64,000 bases of DNA from Allobacillus salarius (GCF_007559425.1 NZ_VMHE01000002.1:62001-126000); one strand, 5' to 3'. Numbered from the stretch's first letter, positions 55,676 through 64,000 are shown. A program made the numbers and translations. Notes: generated by a model from the sequence alone, not told the origin.

Positions 55676-56248
55676 ATGGCTATGAATGCCAATGAAGAGA
55701 AAAAAACAGGTAAGTTGCAATGGATTCTGTTCGTAATTGTCATTCCAATTATCTTCGCCATTGTAATGTTATTGATCGTATTGTCTGTAATGGGAATGAA
55801 TCCTATCAATCAACTGAAAGAAGCGCCAATTGTTGCTTCTTTCGTAGATTCAAAAGATGAAGAAATCCTGCAATCCCAATTGGACGAAATACAGAAAGAA
55901 AGTAATAACAAGAATACACAAATAGAAAACCTACAAAGTCAAGTTAGTCAAAAAGAAGCTAAGATCGAAGAACTAGAAAACGAGATTGCTGATTTGAATG
56001 TTGAATTGGAACGTAGAGAAGAAACACTATTGACTGAAGAAGAAGCAATCAAAAAAATGTCCAATTCATTCTCAGGCATTGAACCGAAAATTGCAGCTGA
56101 AATTATTATAGAGATGGAAGAACAAGTTGCCCTGAAGCTATTAGAGCAAATGAGCGATGATGAGCGCGGTAAAGTGTTAGGAGCAATGAATCCGGAACAG
56201 GCAGCAAGCTATACGGACTCACTAATTGAACGAAAAAGCGCAGAATAA
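55676..56248 (+). CDS. ylxF: YlxF family flagellar-operon protein (MgtE_N-like)
   Basis: A 190-residue protein with one N-terminal membrane helix (about 14-38), a coiled coil (about 60-120) and a C-terminal MgtE intracellular-domain-like segment (PKIAAEIIIEMEEQVALKLLEQM). B. subtilis ylxF occupies the same place between fliJ and fliK; its exact role is unknown, but it resembles the periplasmic motility protein MotE/PdpB type. Confidence 0.85.
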   Translation: MAMNANEEKKTGKLQWILFVIVIPIIFAIVMLLIVLSVMGMNPINQLKEAPIVASFVDSKDEEILQSQLDEIQKESNNKNTQIENLQSQVSQKEAKIEELENEIADLNVELERREETLLTEEEAIKKMSNSFSGIEPKIAAEIIIEMEEQVALKLLEQMSDDERGKVLGAMNPEQAASYTDSLIERKSAE

Positions 56249-56298
56249 CTTAATTTAACAACGTTAATTGATATAACGCTTTGAAAGGGGGTGAAAAA

Positions 56299-57534
56299 AT
56301 GAATGGCGCTATGATGCTACAAGCTATGCCACAAGTCAACCAATTGCTGGACAGAGTATCTGGAAAATCCATGTTGTCAAATCAAGAAGGGGATTTTGCC
56401 AAGTTACTTGAAGGGATCGCTGGAAAAGTATCTACAGAAGAAGGTATGAAGCTTACCGAAGAAGATTCTTTGGTAGAAATAGAAACAATGTTACAAAAAC
56501 TGTTAGGGTTGCTTTCCTCAGAAGAAGAACTGGAATCCAAACTATCTGATTGGTTGCGAACATTTACCGAATCAATGAACATGTCTGAAGAAAATCTAGA
56601 AGGTTTACTAGAGGGTTCATCCGCCCCGTCACTTGATCAAATCGGTTTGGTGTTAACTGACCTGTATCGTTCAATCACGTCACATCATCAAGCTTCAGCG
56701 GAATCCTCCAAAGGATTAGAAGCATTGTTGTCCCAATCAAGCAATGGAATGAATGGTCTGAAAAGTATAATTGAAAATGTTTTATTCCAATTAGTTCAAC
56801 AAAAAAATCAGCAACTACAATCAAATGAACTGAATAATCAACAAAACAGAGTAACATCGAATGTATGGCAACAACTCGTTTCAGGTGAACAAGTAACTCA
56901 AGCACAGACCACAACAGAATTTGCGAAAGAATTAATGCGGTTATCGAGTAACGGTGATACAGATAAACCTATTATGAACTGGGCACATGCCATTACAGGA
57001 ACACTTTCGAAATCACCAGCTAACAAGCCATTAGATTCTGTTGAGCAACTAGGCAACTTAATGAGGAATGTTAACTTAAACAGTTCACAAATTGTTAAAC
57101 AAAGCATACCGCTTCAAGGAAATTCGCAACAAATGATGAATCAAATTGAGCAAATGATCCTATCAACGCGATTTGCCAGGCCGGGTGGCATGACGCAACT
57201 AACAGTGCAACTAAAGCCAATGGAGCTCGGCGAAATGATTCTTCGCTTTGTTAAGCAAGATGGAGAAATGACCGTTAAAATAACCGTCATGAGTCAGATG
57301 GCGAAAGAAATGGTAGATAAAAATTTACATCAATTAAGACACATGTTCTCACCTCATCAGGTTGTTGTCGAGCGTCAAATGGACGTGCCAAATGAAACAA
57401 GCTTCGCTAACTTCAAAGAAAAACAAGAAGAACAGGAAGAACAATCATTTAAACAGCAAGAAAAGACAAGGCAATTAGATGATGAAGAAAGTAATGTGAC
57501 TTTCCAAGATTATTTATTCGCTGAGGAGGTGTAG
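56299..57534 (+). CDS. fliK: Flagellar hook-length control protein FliK
   Basis: Secreted ruler that switches export specificity through FlhB. ATG 56299 follows AAAGGGGGTG and gives 411 residues. The N-terminal and middle parts are Gln/Ser/Leu-rich and poorly conserved; the C-terminal Flg_hook domain has MTQLTVQLKPMELGEMILRF and a Gln/Glu-rich tail. flgD starts 3 bases after the stop. Confidence 0.92.
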   Translation: MNGAMMLQAMPQVNQLLDRVSGKSMLSNQEGDFAKLLEGIAGKVSTEEGMKLTEEDSLVEIETMLQKLLGLLSSEEELESKLSDWLRTFTESMNMSEENLEGLLEGSSAPSLDQIGLVLTDLYRSITSHHQASAESSKGLEALLSQSSNGMNGLKSIIENVLFQLVQQKNQQLQSNELNNQQNRVTSNVWQQLVSGEQVTQAQTTTEFAKELMRLSSNGDTDKPIMNWAHAITGTLSKSPANKPLDSVEQLGNLMRNVNLNSSQIVKQSIPLQGNSQQMMNQIEQMILSTRFARPGGMTQLTVQLKPMELGEMILRFVKQDGEMTVKITVMSQMAKEMVDKNLHQLRHMFSPHQVVVERQMDVPNETSFANFKEKQEEQEEQSFKQQEKTRQLDDEESNVTFQDYLFAEEV

Positions 57535-57537
57535 AAG

Positions 57538-57993
57538 ATGAAAATCGATCAAAATCTTTATTTGGCGAATCAAACAGCGAGCCAAACGAAACAGTCCGAT
57601 TTAGGAAAAGATGAATTTTTAAAACTATTGATGGCTCAGTTAAAACACCAAGACCCATTAGACCCTATGGATGACAAGCAGTTTATCTCTCAAATGGCTA
57701 CGTTTTCACAGTTGGAACAAAGTATAAACATGTCAGAAACAATGAAAACATTGGCCAATCAGCAAAGTCAATCAAATTTCTTAGCTTATTCAAACCTGAT
57801 CAACAAGGAGATTACATATGCGGTGTATGATTCAACAGGTGAATATACAGGGCAAGAAACAGGTCGGGTACAATCAGTGTCATTTGCCGGAAATGATGTC
57901 GTGTTAAAACTAACCAATGAAGATCGAATTGCAGCAAGTCAAGTAATGGAAATTACCCAGTCAGCCAACGAGGTGATTGCAGATGGCGAATAG
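57538..57993 (+). CDS. flgD: Flagellar hook assembly protein FlgD
   Basis: Hook cap required for FlgE polymerisation. The 151-residue product has the typical LGKDEFLKLLMAQLKHQDPL and MDDKQFISQMATFSQLEQ. It lacks the long C-terminal Fn3-like part of proteobacterial FlgD, as in Bacillus. GAGGAGG precedes the ATG. It overlaps the next gene by 11 bases. Confidence 0.95.
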   Translation: MKIDQNLYLANQTASQTKQSDLGKDEFLKLLMAQLKHQDPLDPMDDKQFISQMATFSQLEQSINMSETMKTLANQQSQSNFLAYSNLINKEITYAVYDSTGEYTGQETGRVQSVSFAGNDVVLKLTNEDRIAASQVMEITQSANEVIADGE

Positions 57994-58360
57994 TAGAATC
58001 AATACCATTCATTATCCGACAATTCCACCACAATCGAAGCAAGTACAACAAAAGAAAGCAGTTCAACAATCTTTTCAATCCATCTTGGAAAATCAGACAG
58101 CTGAACTCAAAGTGAGTAAACATGCACAAAAACGATTGAATGAACGGAATATTCATATTACGCCGTCGCAGTGGAACGAAATTCACGAAAAAATGCTAGA
58201 TGCAAAACAAAAAGGCGTAACCGATTCTGTCATCGTAATGAAGGAAGCTGTTTTGGTAGCAAGTACAAAAAACCATACGATTATAACAGCACTTGATCAA
58301 AATAACGAAGCAGATCAATTGATTACCAATATTAATGGAACGATTATTATGCCTGATTAA
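57983..58360 (+). CDS. Flagellar operon protein, TIGR02530 family
   Basis: A 125-residue protein found between flgD and flgE in Bacillaceae. The core motif is LKVSKHAQKRLNERNIHITP followed by a conserved C-terminal half (VTDSVIVMKEAVLVASTKN, TIITALD). ATG 57983, 6 bases after GAGGTG, is preferred to an upstream TTG. It has been suggested to act in hook assembly, but the role is not firmly established. Confidence 0.88.
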   Translation: MANSRINTIHYPTIPPQSKQVQQKKAVQQSFQSILENQTAELKVSKHAQKRLNERNIHITPSQWNEIHEKMLDAKQKGVTDSVIVMKEAVLVASTKNHTIITALDQNNEADQLITNINGTIIMPD

Positions 58361-58361
58361 C

Positions 58362-58426
58362 GGCTGGACCGAAAGGAAGCCGAGAATTGCTGAACGAAAG
58401 AAGCAATTTCACTATTAAACTTAAAA
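58362..58426 (+). other. Two similar adjacent hairpins before flgE
   Basis: GGCTGGACCGAAAGGAAGCC and TTGCTGAACGAAAGAAGCAA form two consecutive stem-loops with closely similar loops (A-C-CGAAAG / AACGAAAG) in the 85-base gap between the TIGR02530 gene and flgE. They have no T-runs, so they are not terminators. They might bind a protein or stabilise the mRNA. Confidence 0.5.
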
Positions 58427-58445
58427 TCGGAAGGTAGAGATGTAA

Positions 58446-59339
58446 ATGTTACGTTCAATGTATACAGGTATCTCAGGAATGAAAGGTTTTCAAACGAAAT
58501 TAGATGTTGTTTCCAATAATATTGCCAACGTGAATACGTTCGGCTTTAAAAAAGGACGTTACACATTTTCAGATTTAATGAGTCAAACGATGCAAGGTGC
58601 TACAGGTCCTATACAAAACGCAGCAGGTAACCCAACATTAGGTGGACGTAACCCAATGCAAGTTGGCTTAGGAACAACAACAGGAAGTATTGATAATATC
58701 CATACACAAGGTAACCGTCAGACGACGAATAGACCACTAGATTTGGCAATTGAAGGTGATGGCATGTTTGCGACTGCCGAATCGGTTGATGGTGATGATA
58801 ACCTTGCGACGGATGCTGATGATCTTAGCTTTACAAGAGCAGGTAATTTTTATTTCGATGACAACGGGCATATTGTAACGAGTGGCGGAAGATATTTGGT
58901 AGGGCGGACGCCAAACGCAGCGAATGATGGTGTGACAGATCAAATTGGACGTATTCAATTGCCAGACGATGCTCAAAGCTTCAGTATCGGTGGAGATGGA
59001 ACGGTCAATTATGTGGACGGAGATGGACAACCAGCTGTAGCAGGCCAAATTTTGCTTGCTAATTTCTCCAACCCAGAAGGTTTGGATAAAGTCGGAAGTA
59101 ATTCCTATAAAATTTCAAACAATGCTGGTGAATTGGATGGCGGAATCGTCGATTATTTATACGTACCTGGAGACGGTGGCGCGGGTAGCCTTTTTGCCGG
59201 TGCACTAGAAATGTCAAACGTCGACCTTTCAGAGGAATTTACTGAAATGATCACAGCTCAGCGTGGATTTCAAGCGAATACACGTGTCATTACAACAAGT
59301 GATGAAATTCTACAAGAGCTTGTTAACTTGAAACGATAA
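58446..59339 (+). CDS. flgE: Flagellar hook protein FlgE
   Basis: Main hook subunit (B. subtilis FlgE, formerly called FlgG). The 297-residue protein begins MLRSMYTGISGMKGFQTKLD, then VVSNNIANVNTFGFKKGRYTF, with the axial-family C-terminus EFTEMITAQRGFQANTRVI. The acidic insertion (about 110-130, DGDDNLATDADD) makes it somewhat longer than the B. subtilis protein. An AGGAGG follows one base into the stop overlap but belongs to the next gene. Confidence 0.95.
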   Translation: MLRSMYTGISGMKGFQTKLDVVSNNIANVNTFGFKKGRYTFSDLMSQTMQGATGPIQNAAGNPTLGGRNPMQVGLGTTTGSIDNIHTQGNRQTTNRPLDLAIEGDGMFATAESVDGDDNLATDADDLSFTRAGNFYFDDNGHIVTSGGRYLVGRTPNAANDGVTDQIGRIQLPDDAQSFSIGGDGTVNYVDGDGQPAVAGQILLANFSNPEGLDKVGSNSYKISNNAGELDGGIVDYLYVPGDGGAGSLFAGALEMSNVDLSEEFTEMITAQRGFQANTRVITTSDEILQELVNLKR

Positions 59340-59345
59340 AGGAGG
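59340..59345 (+). promoter_or_regulatory. Orphan Shine-Dalgarno of flbD, separated by the repeat
   Basis: AGGAGG directly after the flgE stop has no start codon at normal distance. The flbD ATG (59599) lies 253 bases on, past the repeat, and has no Shine-Dalgarno of its own (TTACCTAAAAT). Without the 239-base repeat the spacing would be about 14 bases. Confidence 0.65.
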
Positions 59346-59348
59346 CAC

Positions 59349-59587
59349 GGGGCTTGGACAAATCAAAGTTATAAACTCAGAAACACGAATGACAATCTAA
59401 TTTAGCGTAGGAAATATACGGAGACTTCTGCGGGAGCAAAAGCCTAGGTGAGACCCCGTAGTGCGAAGCACGAGGAGGCTCAACAGCTGCCCGCGAAAAG
59501 CGAAGTATATTTCCGAAGCGAGTATTTCCGCTGCACTGAATTAGAATGTACGTATCTGAGTCAACTTTAAAGGTTTTGCCCAGCCCC
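59349..59587 (+). repeat. Structured repeat, copy 2, MITE-like, inside fla/che
   Basis: 239 bases with imperfect terminal inverted repeats (GGGGCTTGGACAAA / TTTTGCCCAGCCCC). Inner complementary arms: AAAGTT/AACTTT, ACTCAG/CTGAGT, TCTAATT/AATTAGA, then GGAAATATAC/GTATATTTCC and CTTCTGCGGG/CCCGC...GAAG around the core GGTGAGACCCCGTAGTGCGA. The entire element can fold into one long stem. No ORF or transposase. It shares its core with the inverted copy at 11236-11492. Confidence 0.82.
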
Positions 59588-59598
59588 TTACCTAAAAT

Positions 59599-59817
59599 AT
59601 GATCGAATTAACTAGACTGAACGGTGATGAATTTGTTTTGAATTCATTATATGTAGAAAAAATAGAAGCGCTGCCTGACACAACCATCAGCTTAATTAAT
59701 GGGAAAAAGCATTTTGTGAAAGAGACGGTCTCAGAAGTCATTCAATTGATTACTGACTACTATCAACAAATCGGAATAATTGATCTACATAAAAAGGTGG
59801 TGGAAAAAAATGAGTAA
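59599..59817 (+). CDS. flbD: Flagellar protein FlbD (YlzI)
   Basis: A 72-residue protein of the FlbD/SwrD family, which in B. subtilis supports motor torque for swarming. The product begins MIELTRLNGDEFVLNSLYVE and has LPDTTISLINGKKHFVKETV, matching the family closely, so ATG 59599 is the true start although no ribosome binding site lies upstream (only the repeat end). Its last 8 bases overlap fliL. Confidence 0.9.
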   Translation: MIELTRLNGDEFVLNSLYVEKIEALPDTTISLINGKKHFVKETVSEVIQLITDYYQQIGIIDLHKKVVEKNE

Positions 59818-60241
59818 ACCAATCAAAATCATGGTTACTATACTCATTTCATTGACGATTATTGGAATAGCAACCATTGTTATTCTTGTTTACGGTGATC
59901 AAGGCTCTGTTTCATCGGAAGAACGAACGATTGATGACATGGTTGAGAATTCGTTCATGACAGGAGAGATACGGACAGATTTAGCAGATAACAATTTTTT
60001 GCTAATCCAATTTCGAATCGTAACCGATAATGAAGATGCAGCTGAATTTCTACAAAAGGGTGAGCATTTTCAGTTGAATAATGTCATTTTAAAAGAACTA
60101 ACTGTCCTGAAGGAAGAAAACTTCAGAAGTGGACTCAGTGAAGTTGAACAACAATTAAAAAAACGTTTGAACCAAATAGAAGGATTGAAGGACCACGGAA
60201 AGGTAACCGATATTTTTACAATTGATAAAGTTCTTCAATAA
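59810..60241 (+). CDS. fliL: Flagellar basal-body-associated protein FliL
   Basis: Single-pass membrane protein near the stator. ATG 59810 (after AAAGGTGGTGG) gives 143 residues; the upstream frame overlaps flbD. A membrane helix is at about 7-28 and the outer part has LADNNFLLIQFRIVTDNEDAAEFL. The C-terminus (LKKRLNQIEGL ... VTDIFTIDKVLQ) is typical. Confidence 0.93.
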   Translation: MSKPIKIMVTILISLTIIGIATIVILVYGDQGSVSSEERTIDDMVENSFMTGEIRTDLADNNFLLIQFRIVTDNEDAAEFLQKGEHFQLNNVILKELTVLKEENFRSGLSEVEQQLKKRLNQIEGLKDHGKVTDIFTIDKVLQ

Positions 60242-60269
60242 TGAAAGACCCAATAATGGGGGTGAGAAT

Positions 60270-61265
60270 ATGGCCGATGATGTTTTATCCCAAGGTGAAA
60301 TTGATGCCTTGCTCTCCGCGTTATCCAGTGGAGAAATGGATGCAGATGAATTAAGAGCCGATGAAACAGAAAACAAAAAAATAAGAGTCTATGATTTTAA
60401 GAGAGCATTGAGGTTTTCGAAAGATCAAATTAGAGGACTGACACGAATCCACGAAAACTTTGCAAGATTATTGACATCGTTTTTCTCAGGACATTTACGG
60501 TCTTATGTATCCATACAAGTAGCATCTGTCGACCAGGTGCCTTATGAAGAGTTTATCCGCTCTGTTCCGTCTAAAACAATATTAAACGTCTTCTCTGCAG
60601 ATCCATTAGAAGGACGGTTACTTTTCGAAGTGAACCCGAACATCGCCTACGCAATATTAGACCGAATGCTAGGTGGTTCAGGCTCTAGCTTAAATAAAGT
60701 AGAAACATTAACGGAAATTGAAACGAAAATTATGTCGAGAACATTCGGGTCAGCCATGGAATCGTTAGAAGAAGCCTGGGAATCAATGGTTTCCATTGAT
60801 GTGGAAATGGAAGATTTCGAAGTGAACCCACAATTTCTGCAAATTGTGTCGCCAAACGAGACAGTAATTGTTATCTCGTTAAATACAGTGATTGGTGAAA
60901 GTTCTGGAATGATGAACATTTGTATTCCTCATATTTTGTTAGAACCGATTATTTCTAAACTTTCAGTTCACTATTGGATGGAAAACCAAGCACATAAAGG
61001 AAATGAAGAAGATTATCATTTGCTTCAAGAAAATTTATCGAAAGTATCCGTTGATGTCAAAACGAATTTAGGGGAAACATCCGTTACCATTGAAGACTTT
61101 TTGCATTTGCAGACTGACGATGTAATCAAGCTGGATCAATCTATCCATAAACCATTAAAGTTATATGTTGATGAAGAACCGAAATTCTACGTTCACCCAG
61201 GGAAGAAAAATAATCACTTAGCCGTTCAGGTCTTCAGTGATATGGAGGAGGAAAACGATGGATAA
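60270..61265 (+). CDS. fliM: Flagellar motor switch protein FliM
   Basis: C-ring protein that binds phosphorylated CheY. ATG 60270 follows GGGGGTGAG and gives 331 residues. The N-terminal CheY-binding peptide LSQGEIDALL (6-15) is followed by the CheC-like middle domain and a SpoA/FliN-like C-terminal domain (VDVKTNLGETSVTIEDFLHL). It overlaps fliY by 8 bases. Confidence 0.97.
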   Translation: MADDVLSQGEIDALLSALSSGEMDADELRADETENKKIRVYDFKRALRFSKDQIRGLTRIHENFARLLTSFFSGHLRSYVSIQVASVDQVPYEEFIRSVPSKTILNVFSADPLEGRLLFEVNPNIAYAILDRMLGGSGSSLNKVETLTEIETKIMSRTFGSAMESLEEAWESMVSIDVEMEDFEVNPQFLQIVSPNETVIVISLNTVIGESSGMMNICIPHILLEPIISKLSVHYWMENQAHKGNEEDYHLLQENLSKVSVDVKTNLGETSVTIEDFLHLQTDDVIKLDQSIHKPLKLYVDEEPKFYVHPGKKNNHLAVQVFSDMEEENDG

Positions 61266-62451
61266 TCATAAAAGTGATATGCTCACACAAGAAGAGATTG
61301 ATGCGTTACTGAATGGCGATGGCGGCCCATCCAATGACCATAAGGATGAAGAATCAAGTCAACAAGATCAACAGTCGTCAGATTCCATGAATAAATCAAA
61401 GTCTTCCCTTGAAGATGTGCTCACTTCCATGGAAATAGATGCAATCGGTGAATTAGGGAACATATCCATTGGTAGCTCAGCGACAACTTTATCAACTCTA
61501 TTGAATCATAAAGTAGAGATTACAACACCAGTTGTTAACGCTGTCCATGTTGATCAACTTGGCGATGAATTTCCGATACCCCATGTTGCTGTTAGCGTAG
61601 ATTATACATCTGGCTTCACAGGGTCAAATTTGTTGGTTATTAAACATGAAGATGCTGCAGTAATTGCTGACCTTATGTTAGGAGGCGATGGTTCTTCACC
61701 ATCTAGCGATTTAGACGAACTGCATTTAAGTGCTGTTCAAGAAGCGATGAATCAAATGATGGGTTCTGCTGCAACAAGTATGTCATCTATTTTCAACGAG
61801 CAGGTCGATATATCACCACCGAAGCCAATTATGTTAGATGTTATGACAGGTGACGGCTTAGAATATTTACCGGATGAGCCAGTGTTGATTAAAGTGTCGT
61901 TCCAACTGAAAGTAGAAAACTTAATCGACTCTAGCATCATGCAGTTGTTGCCGATTCAGTTCGTCAAAGATAGCGTGGAGCGTTTATTGAATGGGAGTCC
62001 GAAAGAGGAAATGAATCAACAACCTGTTGATAAGGGGGAAGGTGAAGAGGCTGTGAAAAACTATTCAGAGGAAGAGCCTGAGCAAAAACAGCACACAAAT
62101 GACAGCTCATATCAGAAACCTTTCATCAACAATGTTGAATCTGCTCAATTTAGTGAGTTTGGCTCTTCAGAAAAGACAAACCCGACTGAGCGCCGAAACC
62201 TGGACTTATTAATGGATATTCCACTGAATGTTTCAGTTGAACTCGGACGCACTCGGAAGCCTATTCGGGATATTCTCGAACTTAGCACAGGTTCAATTGT
62301 TGAATTGGACAAGCTTGCGGGGGAGCCGGTTGATATTCTAGTAAACAGTAAATTGATTGCAAAAGGTGAAGTCGTTGTCATCGAAGAGAACTTCGGTGTT
62401 CGGGTCACTGATATATTGAGTCAAGCTGAACGAATTCAAAAGTTACGTTAG
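61258..62451 (+). CDS. fliY: Flagellar motor switch phosphatase FliY
   Basis: C-ring component and CheY-P phosphatase of Bacilli. ATG 61258 follows GGAGGAGG and gives 397 residues. It contains an N-terminal CheY-P-binding peptide LTQEEIDALL (9-18), two CheC/CheX active-site-like regions (EIDAIGELGNISIGSSATTL and a later SAVQEAMNQMMGSAATSMS), an acidic linker, and a C-terminal FliN domain (LLMDIPLNVSVELGRTRKPI). Confidence 0.96.
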   Translation: MDNHKSDMLTQEEIDALLNGDGGPSNDHKDEESSQQDQQSSDSMNKSKSSLEDVLTSMEIDAIGELGNISIGSSATTLSTLLNHKVEITTPVVNAVHVDQLGDEFPIPHVAVSVDYTSGFTGSNLLVIKHEDAAVIADLMLGGDGSSPSSDLDELHLSAVQEAMNQMMGSAATSMSSIFNEQVDISPPKPIMLDVMTGDGLEYLPDEPVLIKVSFQLKVENLIDSSIMQLLPIQFVKDSVERLLNGSPKEEMNQQPVDKGEGEEAVKNYSEEEPEQKQHTNDSSYQKPFINNVESAQFSEFGSSEKTNPTERRNLDLLMDIPLNVSVELGRTRKPIRDILELSTGSIVELDKLAGEPVDILVNSKLIAKGEVVVIEENFGVRVTDILSQAERIQKLR

Positions 62452-62493
62452 GAAATTACATTAAATAAAAAAAGAATAAGGGAGAAATCTATT

Positions 62494-62856
62494 ATGGCGA
62501 AAAAGATATTAATCGTAGATGACGCAGCTTTCATGCGTATGATGATCAAAGATATTTTAGTGAAAAACGGTTTTGAAGTTGTTGGAGAAGCTCAAGACGG
62601 TGTTGAGGCAGTTGAGAAATATGCAGAGCTCCAACCAGACCTTGTGACGCTTGATATTACGATGCCTGAGAAAGATGGTTTGACTGCTTTGAAGGAAATA
62701 TTAAGTGCAGACAGTGATGCGAAAGTGATTATGTGTTCAGCGATGGGTCAACAATCAATGGTCATCGATGCCATTCAGGCAGGAGCAAAGGACTTTATTG
62801 TTAAGCCATTCCAAGCGGACCGCGTGCTCGAAGCGATAAATAAGGTGTTAAGTTAA
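62494..62856 (+). CDS. cheY: Chemotaxis response regulator CheY
   Basis: A 120-residue single receiver domain that binds FliM when phosphorylated by CheA. Acid pocket Asp9-Asp10, phospho-acceptor Asp54 in LVTLDITMPEKDG, the Ser/Thr switch at Ser82, and Lys104. AGGGAG precedes the ATG. It lies directly after fliY, as in B. subtilis. Confidence 0.97.
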   Translation: MAKKILIVDDAAFMRMMIKDILVKNGFEVVGEAQDGVEAVEKYAELQPDLVTLDITMPEKDGLTALKEILSADSDAKVIMCSAMGQQSMVIDAIQAGAKDFIVKPFQADRVLEAINKVLS

Positions 62857-62948
62857 TTGATCGATTGCTGTATGAAAGAACATCAATGAATATAGGCAAC
62901 GTTTTAAAAGAAATCTATGAAAACATTTTACGGTTAGGGTCGATAAAG

Positions 62949-63611
62949 ATGAAACAAAAAATAGCCATTGGGGTCCTTCTTTTCTTTTTATTCATTCCAA
63001 TTGGTTCAGTATCTGCTGCACCGAGTGGAGAAGGAAATGTCTCCGATCTTTTTGATGAAGAGAAGACGAATCAACAAGAAGAACCTGTACAAGAAAATAG
63101 TAACGACAATGAAGACTCAACTGGTGAGCAAGTAGCTGCATCTGATCGCTCTTTGTTTCTAGATTTCTTAAAAATGATTGTCGCGCTTGTCGTTGTGTTA
63201 GGTTTAATCTATTTTCTATTAAAATTTTTACAAAAACGAACACGAATCTATCAGCAGACACGTTCATTGGAAAACTTAGGCGGCTTATCACTTGGTTCAA
63301 ATAAATCTGTCCAGATCGTACGAGTTGGCAACGATTATTACTTAATCGGTGTCGGGGATAACATTCAATTACTAGATAAAATAGATTCGCCAGATACGAT
63401 CGGCAGTTTGGAATCAAGTGGGACTACGTCCAATCAAGCCATTCCTTTTCAAGATTTATTGAAAAAATTCACTCAGAAAGATCAAAACCCTTATCAAAAT
63501 AGTGATACGGATATAAGAAGTGAATTTCAAACTGAATTGAGTCAAATGGAAAAAAGTCGTAGTGAGTTGCTGAAAGGAAGCGAAAAGAAGGGGGATCAAC
63601 GTCATGACTGA
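62949..63611 (+). CDS. fliZ: Flagellar biosynthesis protein FliZ/FliO
   Basis: Membrane protein assisting assembly of the FliPQR export gate. ATG 62949 gives 220 residues beginning with a signal-like segment (MKQKIAIGVLLFFLFIPIGS, then VSAAP); an open frame from 62865 would add a non-conserved extension. An acidic external stretch, a second helix (MIVALVVVLGLIYFLLKFL, about 76-95) and a cytoplasmic FliO-like domain with LGSNKSVQIVRVGNDYYLIG follow. It overlaps fliP by 8 bases. Confidence 0.9.
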   Translation: MKQKIAIGVLLFFLFIPIGSVSAAPSGEGNVSDLFDEEKTNQQEEPVQENSNDNEDSTGEQVAASDRSLFLDFLKMIVALVVVLGLIYFLLKFLQKRTRIYQQTRSLENLGGLSLGSNKSVQIVRVGNDYYLIGVGDNIQLLDKIDSPDTIGSLESSGTTSNQAIPFQDLLKKFTQKDQNPYQNSDTDIRSEFQTELSQMEKSRSELLKGSEKKGDQRHD

Positions 63612-64000
63612 TGCCGTTAACCTATTGACAGAAAATGATCCACAAGCAGCTTCGTCAGCCGTTCAGCTACTGCTATTGTTATTGGCAATAACCATTCTCC
63701 CGAGCATACTGATTTTAATGACTAGCTTCACTCGTATCATTATTGTGTTGTCGTTTGTTCGAACATCACTCGCGACGCAACAGATGCCGCCGAATCAGGT
63801 GCTCATTGGATTAGCTTTATTTCTGACATTCTTTATCATGGCACCGACGTTTAATGAAGTGAATGAGGAAGCATTACAACCTCTGTTTAATGAAGAAATC
63901 ACGTTGGACGAGGCTTATGAAGCGGCAAGTTTACCCTTCAAAGAGTTTATGGCGAAGCATACGAGACAAAAAGATCTTGCATTATTTATGGATTATAGCG
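63604..64000 (+). CDS. fliP: Flagellar export gate protein FliP, 3' cut by window edge
   Basis: Core of the type III export channel. ATG 63604, after GGGGGATC and overlapping the fliZ stop, opens a frame that continues to the window end (132 codons visible). LPSILILMTSFTRIIIVLSF, then VRTSLATQQMPPNQVLIGLA, are highly conserved, as is FMAKHTRQKDLALF. There is no cleavable signal peptide, as in other Bacillus FliP. About 90 C-terminal residues are beyond the window. Confidence 0.96.
   Translation, partial: MTDAVNLLTENDPQAASSAVQLLLLLLAITILPSILILMTSFTRIIIVLSFVRTSLATQQMPPNQVLIGLALFLTFFIMAPTFNEVNEEALQPLFNEEITLDEAYEAASLPFKEFMAKHTRQKDLALFMDYS

Overview
The window is an AT-rich chromosomal segment of a Gram-positive, endospore-forming, flagellated member of the Bacillaceae. 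The gene order follows the Bacillus subtilis rpe-thiN-spoVM to fla/che region almost gene for gene. The intact spoVM, CodY, FapR, YlxM and FliY genes fix the group. The genus cannot be settled from sequence alone.

Layout. 0-6.2 kb: rpe (5' cut by the window), thiN, spoVM (25 codons), a 21-bp tandem array, rpmB (minus strand), yloU, fakA, then a decayed IS3-family end fused to an ABC-permease gene that has lost its 5' part. 6.2-11.2 kb: a purine permease (minus), sdaAB-sdaAA and recG. 11.2-16.1 kb: a structured intergenic repeat, then the phospholipid/fatty-acid cluster fapR-plsX-fabD-fabG-acpP under a FapR operator, then rnc. 16.1-16.9 kb: a 52-bp tandem array and a DUF1128 gene. 16.9-26.1 kb: smc-ftsY-ylxM-ffh-rpsP-khpA-ylqD-rimM-trmD-rplS (chromosome segregation, SRP, ribosome maturation).

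26.1-35.2 kb is an accessory block between rplS and rbgA, which are neighbours in B. subtilis. A cobalamin riboswitch with a terminator precedes a membrane-anchored protein with an intrinsic-factor/prenyltransferase-like alpha-alpha domain, a DUF4430 (transcobalamin beta-domain-like) lipoprotein, and the three parts of an ECF transporter (T, double ATPase, S). I read this as a vitamin B12 capture and import system in which the two lobes of a eukaryotic-type B12 carrier are encoded as separate surface proteins. The ecfT 5' end looks frameshifted at an A-run. A hemolysin III-type protein and an iron-dependent alcohol dehydrogenase (minus) follow.

35.2-49 kb: rbgA, rnhB, ylqG-ylqH (a FliK-like/FlhB-C-like pair), sucCD, dprA, a second 21-bp array in the topA leader, topA, xerC, hslVU and codY. 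trmFO, normally between topA and xerC, is absent from this locus. 49.2-64 kb: the fla/che operon from flgB to fliP (cut by the window end), covering basal-body rod, MS ring, C ring, export ATPase, hook and CheY. A second copy of the structured repeat sits inside this operon, exactly between an orphan Shine-Dalgarno sequence and the flbD start codon.

The most unusual items are the split B12-carrier operon, the repeat that separates flbD from its ribosome binding site, the three intergenic tandem arrays, the IS3 scar, and the ecfT frameshift.
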